From Promicromonospora sp. Populi (GTDB taxonomy: Bacteria; Actinomycetota; Actinomycetes; Actinomycetales; Cellulomonadaceae), in assembly GCF_041081105.1 (NCBI RefSeq), contig NZ_CP163528.1, positions 620,001-684,000 on the forward strand: 64,000 bases of DNA, in the 5' to 3' direction. Each line of letters opens with the position of its first letter. Position 1 is the first letter of the stretch. The notes under the pieces are model-generated. The model was not told where the DNA came from, did no database searches, and saw only the letters and a program-made list of their open reading frames with translations. Of the stretch, positions 34,621 to 44,227 are shown piece by piece. Position numbers and translations under genes: made by a program.

Positions 34621-36438
34621 ATGGTTGATGACGGGGCTCAGGAGCTTGTCCTCAGTGGGGTAGTGGGCGAAGGAGACCGGATGTCGCCCGACGCTCCGGT
34701 GCACAGCACGACCGGCTTTGAGATCGAGGATCGGCCCTACAACACGAGGACCGGCGCGCACCTTCGGGAGCGGGGCGGCAGATACACGAACTGGCCCGTC
34801 GTCTACGTGCTCAGCAGGCGGCGCGAGGTCTATGTGGGCGAGACGGTCAACGTCGCGAAGCGCATGGACCAGCACCGGCGGTTGAAGGGTGACCTGAAGC
34901 AGCTGCGGATCGTTCTGGCCGACACGTTCCACAAGTCTGTGTGTCTCGATCTCGAGTCGCGTCTCATCACGTATCTCGCGGGCGACGGGTGCACGGTGCG
35001 TAACCGCAACGGTGGGATCACCGATGCCGACTACTACCGACGCAGTGAGTATCAAGAGACGTTCAGTGAGATCTTCGACGCGCTGCGCGAGCGGGGAGTG
35101 CTCAAGCGGAGCATTCGTGAGATCGAGAACTCTGACCTGTTCAAGTACTCGCCGTTCAAGGCGCTTACGCCGAACCAGGCAAGTGTTGTCGAGAGCGTCG
35201 CGGAAGGGCTCCTGGATGACATCGAGGCAGGCCGCAGCACCACCTCGGTGATCCAGGGCGAGCCTGGCACCGGGAAGACCATCGTCGGGGTGTTTCTACT
35301 CAAACTCCTCAAGGATATTGCTGACGCTGAACCGGAGCCGGTCGACGGGGACGCGATGTTCTCGGACCTGTTCACAGAGGGATACCCGGACCTGGTGCGG
35401 GGCAAGCGTCTCGGACTCGTGGTGCCGCAGCAGTCGCTGCGCGAGACGATCAAGCGAGTCTTCAGGACGACCGCGGGGCTGAACCCCTCGATGGTGCTCA
35501 GCCCGTTCGCAGTTGGCAACGCAACGAAGAAGTTCGACCTGCTCGTCGTGGACGAGGCGCATCGGCTCGGGCAAAGGGCCAGCCAGGCGAATGGCGCTAT
35601 GAACAAACAATTCGCTGCGATCAACAAGCGGTTGTTCGGTGAGGACGACCTGCGCTATACCCAGCTCGACTGGATCCGCGCCCAGAGCGGGCACCAGGTG
35701 CTCATGCTCGACACCGAGCAGAGCGTGATGCCGGCAGACCTTCCGCAAACCAAGCAGAAAGCTGTTGTCGAGGAGGCGCGGCGCGTGAGGCGCCTCTACA
35801 CACTCACATCGCAGATGCGGGTCCAGGCCGGTGCCGATTACGTGCAGTACGTGCGTGACGTGCTGGCGGACGCCGCGGATGAGCCGGGCGGAGCACCTTT
35901 CTTCCCCTACGACCTGCGGATGTTTGATGACTTTAGCGAGATGGTCACGGCGGTCCGCAGGAAGGATCGCGAACATGGGCTGGCGCGGTTGGTCGCGGGG
36001 TACGCCTGGCCCTGGCTGAGCAGGGACAAACCGACGGATGATGCGCCCTACGACATCGAGATCGATGGTAAGCGGCTGCGCTGGAACCGAAAGGCCACCG
36101 ACTGGGTGGATTCATCGACGTCGCTCGATGAGGTCGGATCGATCCACACGATTCAGGGGTACGACCTGAACTATGCGGGCGTAATCATCGGTCCGGACCT
36201 GCGCCTTGACGAGCGCGGGCGGATCGCCATGGACCGCACCAACTACTTCGACAGGAAGGGGCAGGCTAACAACCACATGCTGGGGATCGACTACACCGAC
36301 GACGACCTGCTCCGCTTCGTGCGAAACGTCTATGGGGTGCTGCTTACCCGCGGAATGCTCGGTACTTATGTCTATGTCTGCGATCCGGCGCTGCGGGAGA
36401 AGCTGCGACCATATTTTTCGACAGGGCGACAGGGGTGA
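34621..36438 (+). CDS. GIY-YIG nuclease-DUF2075 helicase fusion
   Basis: The product is 605 residues. The N-terminal GIY-YIG-like domain has VVYVLS at 60-65 and YVGET at 71-75, followed by Arg81 and a glutamate in DLESRL. From about residue 180 it is a DUF2075/SF1-type ATPase: Walker A GEPGTGKT at 213-220, Walker B with DEAH at 311-314, then a C-terminal helicase-like part with SIHTIQGYDLNYAGVIIGPD and VLLTRGMLGTYVYV. TACCCT 6 nt before the ATG at 34621 fits a leaderless start; ATG at 34681 with AAGGAG is the alternative. With the MazG gene it may restrict foreign nucleic acid. Confidence 0.88.
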   Translation: MVDDGAQELVLSGVVGEGDRMSPDAPVHSTTGFEIEDRPYNTRTGAHLRERGGRYTNWPVVYVLSRRREVYVGETVNVAKRMDQHRRLKGDLKQLRIVLADTFHKSVCLDLESRLITYLAGDGCTVRNRNGGITDADYYRRSEYQETFSEIFDALRERGVLKRSIREIENSDLFKYSPFKALTPNQASVVESVAEGLLDDIEAGRSTTSVIQGEPGTGKTIVGVFLLKLLKDIADAEPEPVDGDAMFSDLFTEGYPDLVRGKRLGLVVPQQSLRETIKRVFRTTAGLNPSMVLSPFAVGNATKKFDLLVVDEAHRLGQRASQANGAMNKQFAAINKRLFGEDDLRYTQLDWIRAQSGHQVLMLDTEQSVMPADLPQTKQKAVVEEARRVRRLYTLTSQMRVQAGADYVQYVRDVLADAADEPGGAPFFPYDLRMFDDFSEMVTAVRRKDREHGLARLVAGYAWPWLSRDKPTDDAPYDIEIDGKRLRWNRKATDWVDSSTSLDEVGSIHTIQGYDLNYAGVIIGPDLRLDERGRIAMDRTNYFDRKGQANNHMLGIDYTDDDLLRFVRNVYGVLLTRGMLGTYVYVCDPALREKLRPYFSTGRQG

Positions 36439-36536
36439 CGCGAGGTAGGCCGGAGCCGTCATGGCCGACGAAGCGCAGCACGAACGGACGGATCACCGCA
36501 GCGCGACCACCCAGCATTGCCGACTAGCGTTGAGGC

Positions 36537-37187
36537 ATGACGACACAAAGCTTCGCCACTACCGTCGCCGACTGGGCCGTGGGGCTCATGGAGACGCTCG
36601 GCGCACCCGGTGCAGGCGTTGCGATCGCCCTCGAGAACCTCTTCCCGCCCCTGCCGAGCGAGGTGATCCTGCCGCTGGCCGGCTTCACCGCCGCGCAGGG
36701 CTCCCTCGTGCTCTGGCAGGTGCTGGTCTGGACGACGGCGGGCTCCGTGGTTGGCGCCGTCCTCCTGTACGGGCTGGGCGCGTGGCTGGGCCGCGACCGC
36801 CTGCGCGCCATCGTGGACAAGATGCCGCTCGTGAACCTGGAGGACGTCGACAAGGCCGAGGCATGGTTCACCCGGTATGGCACCTGGGCCGTGCTCATCG
36901 GCCGGGTCATCCCGATCGTGCGCAGCCTGATCTCCATCCCCGCCGGCGTGGAACGTATGCCGATCTGGCGGTTCCTCGCGTTCACCACGCTCGGCTCCGG
37001 CGTCTGGAACACTCTGCTGGTCGGCGCCGGATACCTGCTGGGGGACCAGTGGCACATCGTCGAGGAATACGTCGGGGTGTTCCAGAACGTAGTGATCGTG
37101 GCGGTCGTGCTCCTGCTGGTCTGGTGGCTGGTGCGGATGATCCAGCGACGCAGCGCGGACACCCCGCGGCACGTGCGGAAGCGCTGA
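36537..37187 (+). CDS. DedA family membrane protein
   Basis: The product is 216 residues. It carries the DedA/SNARE-associated features: ENLFPPLPSEVILPLAGF near residue 32, a central GAWLGR, and IGRVIPIVRSLISIPAGVERMP. These are polytopic inner-membrane proteins linked to lipid-carrier flipping and envelope homeostasis. TAGCGT at 36525-36530 ends 6 nt before the ATG, a leaderless-type start. Confidence 0.93.
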   Translation: MTTQSFATTVADWAVGLMETLGAPGAGVAIALENLFPPLPSEVILPLAGFTAAQGSLVLWQVLVWTTAGSVVGAVLLYGLGAWLGRDRLRAIVDKMPLVNLEDVDKAEAWFTRYGTWAVLIGRVIPIVRSLISIPAGVERMPIWRFLAFTTLGSGVWNTLLVGAGYLLGDQWHIVEEYVGVFQNVVIVAVVLLLVWWLVRMIQRRSADTPRHVRKR

Positions 37188-37209
37188 TCAAGCGGTGCAT
37201 GATGCTGCT

Positions 37210-38595
37210 GTGACTGACGACCGCACCGCCCATACCCTCCGCTCGATCGCGCCCTACCTCGCCGACTGGGCCTCGTTCCACGCCGCGTACAACGGCATCC
37301 CCGGCCTCCAGCTGGCCGTCGGCCGCCGCGGCGAGGTCCTCGTGGACCTCGCCTGGGGCAAGGCGAACCTGGAGACGGGGGAGGACCTCACCAGCGACCA
37401 CCTGTTCCGCGTCGCCTCCCACTCCAAGACGTTCACCGGCGTGCTCGTGCTGCAGCTCGTCGAGCGCGGCGAGCTGCGCCTGGACGACGCCGTTGGCGAC
37501 CTCGTGCCCGAGCTCGACGGCTCGCTCGCCGCCGGCATCACCGTCCGCGAGCTGCTGGGCCACCAGGGCGGGATCATCCGCGACTCCTCCGACGGCGACT
37601 TCTGGCAGTACCGCCGCCCCTTCCTCGACCGCGCCGAGGTACTGGAGTGCGTACGCACCGAGGGCATCGTGTTCGAGCCCAATCAGCACCTCAAGTACTC
37701 GAACATCGGGTACAGCCTGCTCGGCATCATCATCGAGCAGGTCACGGGCAAGTCGTACGACGACGTGGCGCGCACCGCCGTCGTCGAACCACTGGGGCTG
37801 ACCCGGACCGGGACCGAGCTCGACCCCGCCCGCGCAGGCGAGTACGCCGCCGGGCATACCGGCCGGATCACGCACGACGACGAGCGCCAGGTCATCCCGC
37901 ACGTCGACACCCGCGCCATGGCAGCCGCCACCGGCTGGTACTCCACCGCGCTGGAGATGGTCCGCTACGGCAGCGCGCACGTGTTCGGCGACACCACGCT
38001 GGTCACCGACGCCAGCAAGCGCATCATGCAGCGCGAGGAGTCCCGCGTGGAGGTGCGCGGCAAGGAGCTCGGCCGGTACGGCGTCGGCATCGAGGTCGGC
38101 AAGGTCGGGGACCGCGCAGTCGTCGGGCACTCCGGCGGATACCCTGGGCACATCACCCGCACCTGGATCGACCCGGTGGACGGGATAGTGGTCTCGGCCC
38201 TGACCAACTCCGTCGACGGCATCGCCAACCAGATCGCGACCGGCATCTTCCAGCTGATCGACCTGGCGCTCGCAGCCGCGAGCGAGGGTCCGGCGTCACC
38301 GGTCCCCGCAGACGCGCCCGTCGGGCGGTTCGCCAACCTGTGGGGCGTGGTCGACGTCGTGGACCTCGGCGGGATCCTGCACGTGATCAACCCGCGCTCG
38401 CCGCAGCCGGTCGAGGTCACGCAACGGCTGGTTGTGTCCGGCGGTCGGCTGGTGCAGGAGCCAGTCGCCGGGTTCGGCACGGTCGGCGAGCCCGTCCAGG
38501 TCGAGCGGGACGTCGACGGCGCGATCACCTCGCTCCGGATCGGCGGCCTGACCTCATGGCCGATCGAGCAGTACCGGGCCCAGACCGGCAGGTAG
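37210..38595 (+). CDS. serine hydrolase, beta-lactamase/class C type
   Basis: The product is about 461 residues. The catalytic motifs of the penicillin-binding/class C fold are visible: SxxK as SHSK, YSN in LKYSNIGYSLLG, and HSGG in place of KTG. A C-terminal extension of about 130 residues forms a separate beta-rich domain. It has no clear signal peptide, so it may be a cytoplasmic esterase or D-aminopeptidase-like enzyme. I chose the GTG at 37210 with CATGAT 6 nt upstream; GTG at 37195 is the alternative. Confidence 0.88.
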   Translation: MTDDRTAHTLRSIAPYLADWASFHAAYNGIPGLQLAVGRRGEVLVDLAWGKANLETGEDLTSDHLFRVASHSKTFTGVLVLQLVERGELRLDDAVGDLVPELDGSLAAGITVRELLGHQGGIIRDSSDGDFWQYRRPFLDRAEVLECVRTEGIVFEPNQHLKYSNIGYSLLGIIIEQVTGKSYDDVARTAVVEPLGLTRTGTELDPARAGEYAAGHTGRITHDDERQVIPHVDTRAMAAATGWYSTALEMVRYGSAHVFGDTTLVTDASKRIMQREESRVEVRGKELGRYGVGIEVGKVGDRAVVGHSGGYPGHITRTWIDPVDGIVVSALTNSVDGIANQIATGIFQLIDLALAAASEGPASPVPADAPVGRFANLWGVVDVVDLGGILHVINPRSPQPVEVTQRLVVSGGRLVQEPVAGFGTVGEPVQVERDVDGAITSLRIGGLTSWPIEQYRAQTGR

Positions 38596-38664
38596 GTCTC
38601 TGGAAACCCGGACCGGTCAACAGGTCGCGAGGAACCGGACTGCCGGTAGGCCCTGGAGCAACTA

Positions 38665-38722
38665 GTACCGCCCGGGGTGGGTTACGGAGAGTGAACAATC
38701 CGTAACCCACCCCGGGCGGTAC
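38665..38722. terminator. 23-bp perfect hairpin between convergent genes
   Basis: GTACCGCCCGGGGTGGGTTA plus CGG at 38665-38687 pairs perfectly with 38700-38722; the loop is 12 nt. It lies between the stop codons of the serine hydrolase and the FtsX-type permease, so it should terminate both. Confidence 0.75.
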
Positions 38723-38812
38723 GTCCTCCCCGGCGGCGGCAGGCCCCAAACCCGCCGCCGCCGTCAAGCCCCAGCCCCGGCGCCCCGGCGCCAACTCAGC
38801 GCCAGGCCACCG

Positions 38813-41443
38813 TCACTCCACCCCGAGCGCCGCCACCGGCGACGTGCGGGCCGCGGCCCGCGCCGGCACGACCGACGCGAGGAATCCGGCGACGAGGGCG
38901 ACGCCCAGGACCACCACGATGTCCGTCCACGGGACGGCGTAGTGCACGTCGCCCATGATGGCCAGGGCGGTCGCCGCCCCGGACCAGCCGAACACCAGGC
39001 CGAGCACGATGCCGAGCACCGCGCCGACGCCGGCGATCAGGATGCCCTCGACGGCGAGCATGCCGCGCAGCTGCGCCGTGCTCAGGCCGATGGCACGCAG
39101 GGTCGCGGACTCGCGGGTCCGCTCGATGACCGACAGAGACAGCGTGTTGGTCACGCCGACCAGGGCGATCACCACGGCGACGGCGAGCAGCCCCACCACG
39201 ATGCCGAGGATGACGTCCACGACCTGCCGGAACTGCGCGGCCTGGGCGGCCGGACCCATGACGAACGCGTCGCCGTCGACCTGCGCGGCCGCGTCCTGGA
39301 CGTCCGTGAGCACATCCATGGGTTCGCCACCCGAGATGTGCGCCCAGACGTCGGTGTAGGTCTGGGTCTCGATGTCGGCGTCGGAGAACAGCCGGCCGAG
39401 ATCCCCGGTCGTGATGGTGCGGTTGAGCGTGCCTCCGGCCGTGATGACGACGGTCAGGTCGGTCGAGCCGGCCGGGCCGGTGGCGGTCAGGCTGTCGCCG
39501 TCGCCGACGGACAGCGAGTCGGCCGCCTCCTGGGACAGGAGGATCGAGCCGTCCGTGAGGCGAGCCGCCTCGTCGGGCACGTTCACCACGGCTGCCAGCT
39601 CCGCGGGATCGGCCGCCGTGACCCCCATACCCTCGAGGCCACCGAGGTCGACCGTCGCGTTGGTGACGAGCGTGGTGGCGGTGATCCCGGGGGTGTCGGC
39701 GACGGCGTCGAGCATGCCGTCGAGGTATTCGGGCGACGTCGAGACGCTCACGTCGTACGGGAACGACTCGTCGAGCATGTTCTCCGCGGATACCCGGGCG
39801 CTGGCGGCGCCCGTGGACATCATGGTGACCAGCGTGACGCCGATGAGCAGCGCCGTGGAGGTGGCCGCCGTGCGGCGCGGGTTGCGCAGCGTGTTGGCGA
39901 CCGCGAGGCGAGACGCCGGACCGGTCCGGGACACGAGGGAGCCCAGGCCCGCCGCGACTCGCGGCAGCCAGAGCACCGCGCTCAGCACGACGCCGAAGAA
40001 GGCGAGCGCGCCACCACCGACGGCCGCGATGAGGCCGAACTGCGGGTTGCCGCCCATCCCGAGTGCGACGCCGAGGCCGAGCGCCCCGAAACCGCCCACC
40101 AGGCACAGGAGCGAGATCACGAGGCGGGCGCGGCCGGAACGGGCGCGCAGCGTCGGGGCGTCGGACGGCCGCAGCGCGGCCAGCGGCGCGACGCGGGTAG
40201 CCGAGCGGGCGGGGGCGAGTGCGGCCAGGACCGTCACACCCGTGCCGACGGCCAGCGGCAGCACGATCGACTGCCAGGTCAGGGCGATGGCCGCCGGGAG
40301 CGGCACGCCGAGGTCGAAGCTGGGCGCCACCATCAGCGCCACCTGGGCGAGCACCACACCAGTCAGGATGCCCGCTGCCGAGGCGATCACACCGAGGATC
40401 GCGGCCTCCAGCAGCACGCTGCGGTAGAGCTGGCTGGTCCCCGCCCCGATGCAGCGCAGGAGGGCGAGGGTGCGGGTCCGCTGGGCCACGAGCACCTGGA
40501 ACGTGTTGGTGATGACCATGGCGGCGATCAGCAGCGCGATGGCGGCGAACGTCATGACGAACACGAAGAAGACGAGGTCCTGGCCGCCGGTCTGCGCCGC
40601 GGTCTGCTCCGTGGCCACCGCCTCGGTGGTCTGGACAGAGACCTGCGCACCGGCCGCGGTGGCGTCGCCGGCGGCCTCCTGGACAGCGGCGCTCAGGGCT
40701 GCCGGGACGGTGTCGCCGGTCGGCGCGGTGTCGAGGGTGATGAGCAGATCGCTGACCGTGTTCGGAAACGGCTCGTCCGCGTTCCAGGCGTCGAGCGTGG
40801 CGGTAGTGACCGCGGCGGCGCCGCCGAAGACCGAGTAGGCGCCGTAGGGGTCCGCGGCAAGGCCGGTGACGGTCAGCGTCTCGGTGACCTCCTCCGGCTC
40901 GCCGAGCTCTTCAGCCGGGTCCATCGCCTCGCTCTCGGCCCAGCCCTCGGGGTACAGGGTCCGCGTGAGCGTCGCCGTGTCGCCCAGGCCGACCCCGAGC
41001 CGCTCGGCGACCTCCGGCGTGAGCGCCACCTCGTCGGAGGCGGTGGGCCAGGCGCCGTCGGTCAGCTCGAGCGGCGAGAGCCGCGGGTCCTCCGGAGCCG
41101 GGACGAAGTTCTGGTAGCCGCCCTGGCCGCCGTTGCGCAGCTCGCCCGACCAGCTCACGGCGGGCTGGACGGTCTCGACGCCGTCGACGGCACTGATCGC
41201 GTCGATGTCGGCGGTGGAGAACGAGATCTGCGACTGTGCGCCGGTGGACACGACGACGTCGGCGTCCGCGTACTGCGCCGCCACCATGTCGTGGGTGGTG
41301 CCCTGGATGACGCCGCCGGCCAGCAGCGTCACGGTGACGAATGCCGTGCTGATCAGGATCGCGACGCCGGCCGCGGTGAGGCGGCCGGTGCTGCGGCGCA
41401 TCTGCCCCAGGGTGAGGCGTGCGGTGGGGAAGGAGGTGGCCAT
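38813..41443 (-). CDS. FtsX/MacB-like ABC permease
   Basis: The product is 876 residues. An N-terminal helix precedes a large extracellular MacB-like domain, then two FtsX-type permease modules with several helices each (TFAAIALLIAAMVITNTFQVL near residue 300, VVGLLAVAVVIALVGVTNTL near 750; each quoted in part). The long ectodomains suggest export of lipids, peptides or lipoproteins, or transport across the wall. Its ATG overlaps the stop codon of the ATPase gene (ATGA), showing a two-gene transporter operon. Confidence 0.92.
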   Translation of the reverse strand: MATSFPTARLTLGQMRRSTGRLTAAGVAILISTAFVTVTLLAGGVIQGTTHDMVAAQYADADVVVSTGAQSQISFSTADIDAISAVDGVETVQPAVSWSGELRNGGQGGYQNFVPAPEDPRLSPLELTDGAWPTASDEVALTPEVAERLGVGLGDTATLTRTLYPEGWAESEAMDPAEELGEPEEVTETLTVTGLAADPYGAYSVFGGAAAVTTATLDAWNADEPFPNTVSDLLITLDTAPTGDTVPAALSAAVQEAAGDATAAGAQVSVQTTEAVATEQTAAQTGGQDLVFFVFVMTFAAIALLIAAMVITNTFQVLVAQRTRTLALLRCIGAGTSQLYRSVLLEAAILGVIASAAGILTGVVLAQVALMVAPSFDLGVPLPAAIALTWQSIVLPLAVGTGVTVLAALAPARSATRVAPLAALRPSDAPTLRARSGRARLVISLLCLVGGFGALGLGVALGMGGNPQFGLIAAVGGGALAFFGVVLSAVLWLPRVAAGLGSLVSRTGPASRLAVANTLRNPRRTAATSTALLIGVTLVTMMSTGAASARVSAENMLDESFPYDVSVSTSPEYLDGMLDAVADTPGITATTLVTNATVDLGGLEGMGVTAADPAELAAVVNVPDEAARLTDGSILLSQEAADSLSVGDGDSLTATGPAGSTDLTVVITAGGTLNRTITTGDLGRLFSDADIETQTYTDVWAHISGGEPMDVLTDVQDAAAQVDGDAFVMGPAAQAAQFRQVVDVILGIVVGLLAVAVVIALVGVTNTLSLSVIERTRESATLRAIGLSTAQLRGMLAVEGILIAGVGAVLGIVLGLVFGWSGAATALAIMGDVHYAVPWTDIVVVLGVALVAGFLASVVPARAAARTSPVAALGVE

Positions 41444-42276
41444 CAGATACCGGTCCCGGTGGTGCCGGTGGCGGGGCTGGTGGCGATGGCGGGTTCGAGG
41501 GTGCGTAGGGCGTCCAGGCCGGCCATCGCGGACTCGGGAGTCGGGTCGGAGATGTCGCCCGCGATCCGCCCGTCCGCGATCAATACCACCCGGTCCGCGT
41601 ACGCGGCCGCCGACGGGTCATGCGTGACCATGATGATCGTGCGCCCCAGCTCCCGGACCGAACGCCGCAAAAAGCTGAGGACTTCGGCGCCGGAACGCGA
41701 ATCGAGGTTGCCGGTCGGCTCGTCCGCGAACACCACGTCCGGCTGCGCGATCAACGCCCGAGCGATCGCGACGCGCTGCTGCTGCCCACCCGAGAGCTCC
41801 CCGGGACGGTGGGTCAACCGGCCACCCAGCCCGAGGGTCTCCACCAGGGTGTCAAACCACGCCCGGTCCACCGTGCCGCCGGCCAGCTCGACCGGCAACG
41901 TGATGTTCTGCTCCGCGGTAAACATCGGCAACAGGTTGAACTGCTGGAACACGAACCCCACCCGGTCGCGACGCAACCGCGTCAGCGCCTTGTCCCCCAG
42001 ACCGGTGATCTCCGTCTCCCCGAGAAACGCCTGCCCACCCGTGGCCGTGTCCAACCCGGCCAGCAGGTGCATCAGCGTCGACTTACCCGACCCCGACGGC
42101 CCCATGATCGCGGTAAACCGACCCTGCTCGAAGTCAACATCCACCCCGTCCAACGCCCGCACCACCGCCTCACCCCCGCCATACGTCTTCGCCAGACCCC
42201 GAGCACGAACGGCGCGGGTGGCGGGGCCGGACGCAGGGGCCGGCTGGTCGGCCGGGAAGTACACGGTGGTATCCAC
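41443..42276 (-). CDS. ABC transporter ATPase (LolD/MacB type)
   Basis: The product is 277 residues. Walker A is GPSGSGKST, the Q-loop region is FVFQQFNLLPMFTAEQNI, the signature is LSGGQQQR and Walker B is VVFADEPTGNLD, all typical of MacB-type exporters. The GTG at 42276 has GAGGAG at 6-nt spacing, which I preferred over the longer frame to 42327. It is coupled to the FtsX-type permease. Confidence 0.93.
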   Translation of the reverse strand: MDTTVYFPADQPAPASGPATRAVRARGLAKTYGGGEAVVRALDGVDVDFEQGRFTAIMGPSGSGKSTLMHLLAGLDTATGGQAFLGETEITGLGDKALTRLRRDRVGFVFQQFNLLPMFTAEQNITLPVELAGGTVDRAWFDTLVETLGLGGRLTHRPGELSGGQQQRVAIARALIAQPDVVFADEPTGNLDSRSGAEVLSFLRRSVRELGRTIIMVTHDPSAAAYADRVVLIADGRIAGDISDPTPESAMAGLDALRTLEPAIATSPATGTTGTGI

Positions 42277-42458
42277 GAAAATCTCCTCGATCACGCTGCT
42301 GGGTGCGAACGCCGCGTCAGGTATCAACGCTGCAGGTCGAACCTACGGAGCCGAGCCGGCCCAGGGCATCAGGCCTCGGCCTGATCCTGCCTGGGCCGCG
42401 TCATACCCCGGTCGTACGCCGCTGGCGTCGAACATGAGGGATCACCAGTAGAGGGACT

Positions 42459-43350
42459 TCAGAGGGTGGAGGCGTCCAGGGCGTTGCAGTCCGCGATGGT
42501 GCCGCCGTTGTAGCCGGTCGTGAACCAGCGCACGCGCTGCTCGCTGGAGCCGTGGGAGAACGCCTCGGGGTTCACGTCGCCGCCGGACCGGCGCTGGATG
42601 TTGTCGTCGCCCACGGCCGCTGCGGCCGACAGTGCCTGGTTCAGCTCGTCCTCGGTGATGGGCTCGAGGAACGGCACGCCCGTATCCGGGTCCTCGGTGG
42701 TCGCGGCGTTGCCCGCCCACATCCCGGCGAGACAGTCGGCCATGAGCTCGATCCGCACGGAGTCGGACTCGGGGCCCGTGCCCGACCGGTCGGCCTGCTC
42801 GAACAGCCCGAGCTGGTTCTCGATGTGGTGCCCGAACTCGTGCGCCGTCACGTACATCTCCGCCAGCGGCCCGCCCTCGGCGCCGAACTGGCTGGAGAGC
42901 TGGTCGTAGAAGGCGAGGTCCTCGTACACGGTCGTGTCGGCCGGGCAGTAGAACGGCCCGGTGTCCGACGTCGCCGAGCCGCAGCCGGTGTCGACGCCGC
43001 CCGTGAAGCTGACGACCTCGGGCAGCTCGTACTCGACCCCGCCCTGCTCGGGGAGCGTCGCTGCCCAGTACACGTCCAGGGAGTCGACGACACCGCTGAG
43101 CCTGGCACTCGGGATCGCTGTTCGCCTGCTCCGCCGTGCACTCGCCGACGAAGCCCTGCTCGCCGCCGGCCCCGGGGTCCGAGGTGGTGCCGCCGAGGAT
43201 GTCCGCCGGGCTGTTGCCGGTCAGCACCGTGTACAGCAGCGCGATGACGATCACCGCGACGCCACCTCCGCCCGCGACGACGGCGCCGCGGCGTCCGCCA
43301 CCCTTGCGAACCCGGCCGCCCTCGAACTGTCCGCCCTCGCTGAAAGTCAC
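42459..43350 (-). pseudogene. YpfJ-family neutral zinc metallopeptidase, frameshifted
   Basis: The N-terminal frame (start GTG at 43350, TAGCGT 6 nt upstream) has a membrane segment and reads to NSDPEC. The family sequence then continues in the +1 frame as RLSGVVDSLDVYWAATL through to TAHEFGHHIE, the HExxH zinc motif, and on to the stop at 42459. One extra base near 43104-43105 (TGCCAGG where TGCAGG would keep frame) accounts for the break. Without it the protein would be about 296 residues and ordinary. It may be a pseudogene, a sequencing error or, less likely, a frameshifting site. Confidence 0.85.
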
Positions 43351-43405
43351 CTGGTAACGCTACCGCGACGGGGGCGCCGCCACACCCAGCCTGCTGAGGT
43401 GAACG

Positions 43406-44062
43406 TCAGCCGGCCCACGTCTGCCGGTCGCGGGCCGCCAGGTACACGACCTCCAGCTCGCGCTCGGTGAGCACGGTCCTCCGGCGCTTGAGCCACGGCA
43501 CGAGCTCGCCCGTGGTCAGCACCTCGACACCGTCGCTCGAGCCTTCGACCTGCGGCTGGGCGGTGCGGACGAACACGATCACCGGCTGCACGGTGATGGG
43601 CACCCTCGTCGCCCGAACCAGGATCTCCTGGGTGCGGCGTGCCTCGTTCCAGGCGGCGTCGGCGGTGACGGGGTGCGTGGGCCGGAACACGCTGTGAATG
43701 ACAAAGACGCCGCCCGGCCCGATCACGAGCTGGTCGAGCTCCAGGGCGCCGCCGTCGGACTGGACCGACTGCAGGACGCGCCAGGTGGGGCGCTGAGCCA
43801 CGAGCGCCCAGAGCTCCCTGGCTGTGGCCCGTGCGCCGGTGATCCGGTGCCGCATCGCGCGGAGCTGCTCGTCGGGACGTCCGCGCAGCCGGCCACGGAG
43901 CACCGCGCCGGAATGCTGGCGAAAGTAGGTGCGCCGACGGTCGATCAGGTGCTTCGCCGGTTGGTTGCGGGTGAGGTCATCACCGCGACCAAGGCCGTCG
44001 ATACGGAGACGAGGCAGTGCGTCGGCGATCTCCACGGGAACGCTGGGTAAGTCAGTGCCCAT
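43406..44062 (-). CDS. NERD-like nuclease-related domain protein
   Basis: The product is 218 residues. The C-terminal half (VLQSVQSDGGALELDQLVIG, GGVFVIHSVFRPTHPV, VQPVIVFV) resembles NERD domains, where a glutamate/aspartate-rich restriction-like fold is expected; the lysine is replaced by HSVF here, so catalysis is doubtful. The start at 44062 is set by TACCGT at 44069-44074, 6 nt upstream. A much longer frame running antisense to the ABC-F gene is an artefact. Confidence 0.72.
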   Translation of the reverse strand: MGTDLPSVPVEIADALPRLRIDGLGRGDDLTRNQPAKHLIDRRRTYFRQHSGAVLRGRLRGRPDEQLRAMRHRITGARATARELWALVAQRPTWRVLQSVQSDGGALELDQLVIGPGGVFVIHSVFRPTHPVTADAAWNEARRTQEILVRATRVPITVQPVIVFVRTAQPQVEGSSDGVEVLTTGELVPWLKRRRTVLTERELEVVYLAARDRQTWAG

Positions 44063-44227
44063 GGGCGGACGGTACGTCCGTGATGGTGCACGCGCGCGTT
44101 CTGGCAGTGAAGCGGGGCGTGAGGCAACGCACCGTAATCCCTGGCCTCGACCCCGTAGACTGGTCCGGCCCCCGCCGCCGTGGGCCGGACGACGAAACAC
44201 CACCCCTAACTGTGAGGAATGACCTGC

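Noticed and set aside
38942..42451. 1169-codon open frame antisense to the FtsX permease and its ATPase
   Set aside because: It is a high-GC shadow frame: Arg/Gly/His/Asp-rich with no domain, fully opposite two well-supported genes.
29601..43128. An identical 18-mer (GGGATCGCTGTTCGCCTG) at 29601-29618 and 43111-43128
   Set aside because: Both encode QANSDP in unrelated proteins and no flanking similarity was seen, so it is most likely coincidence.
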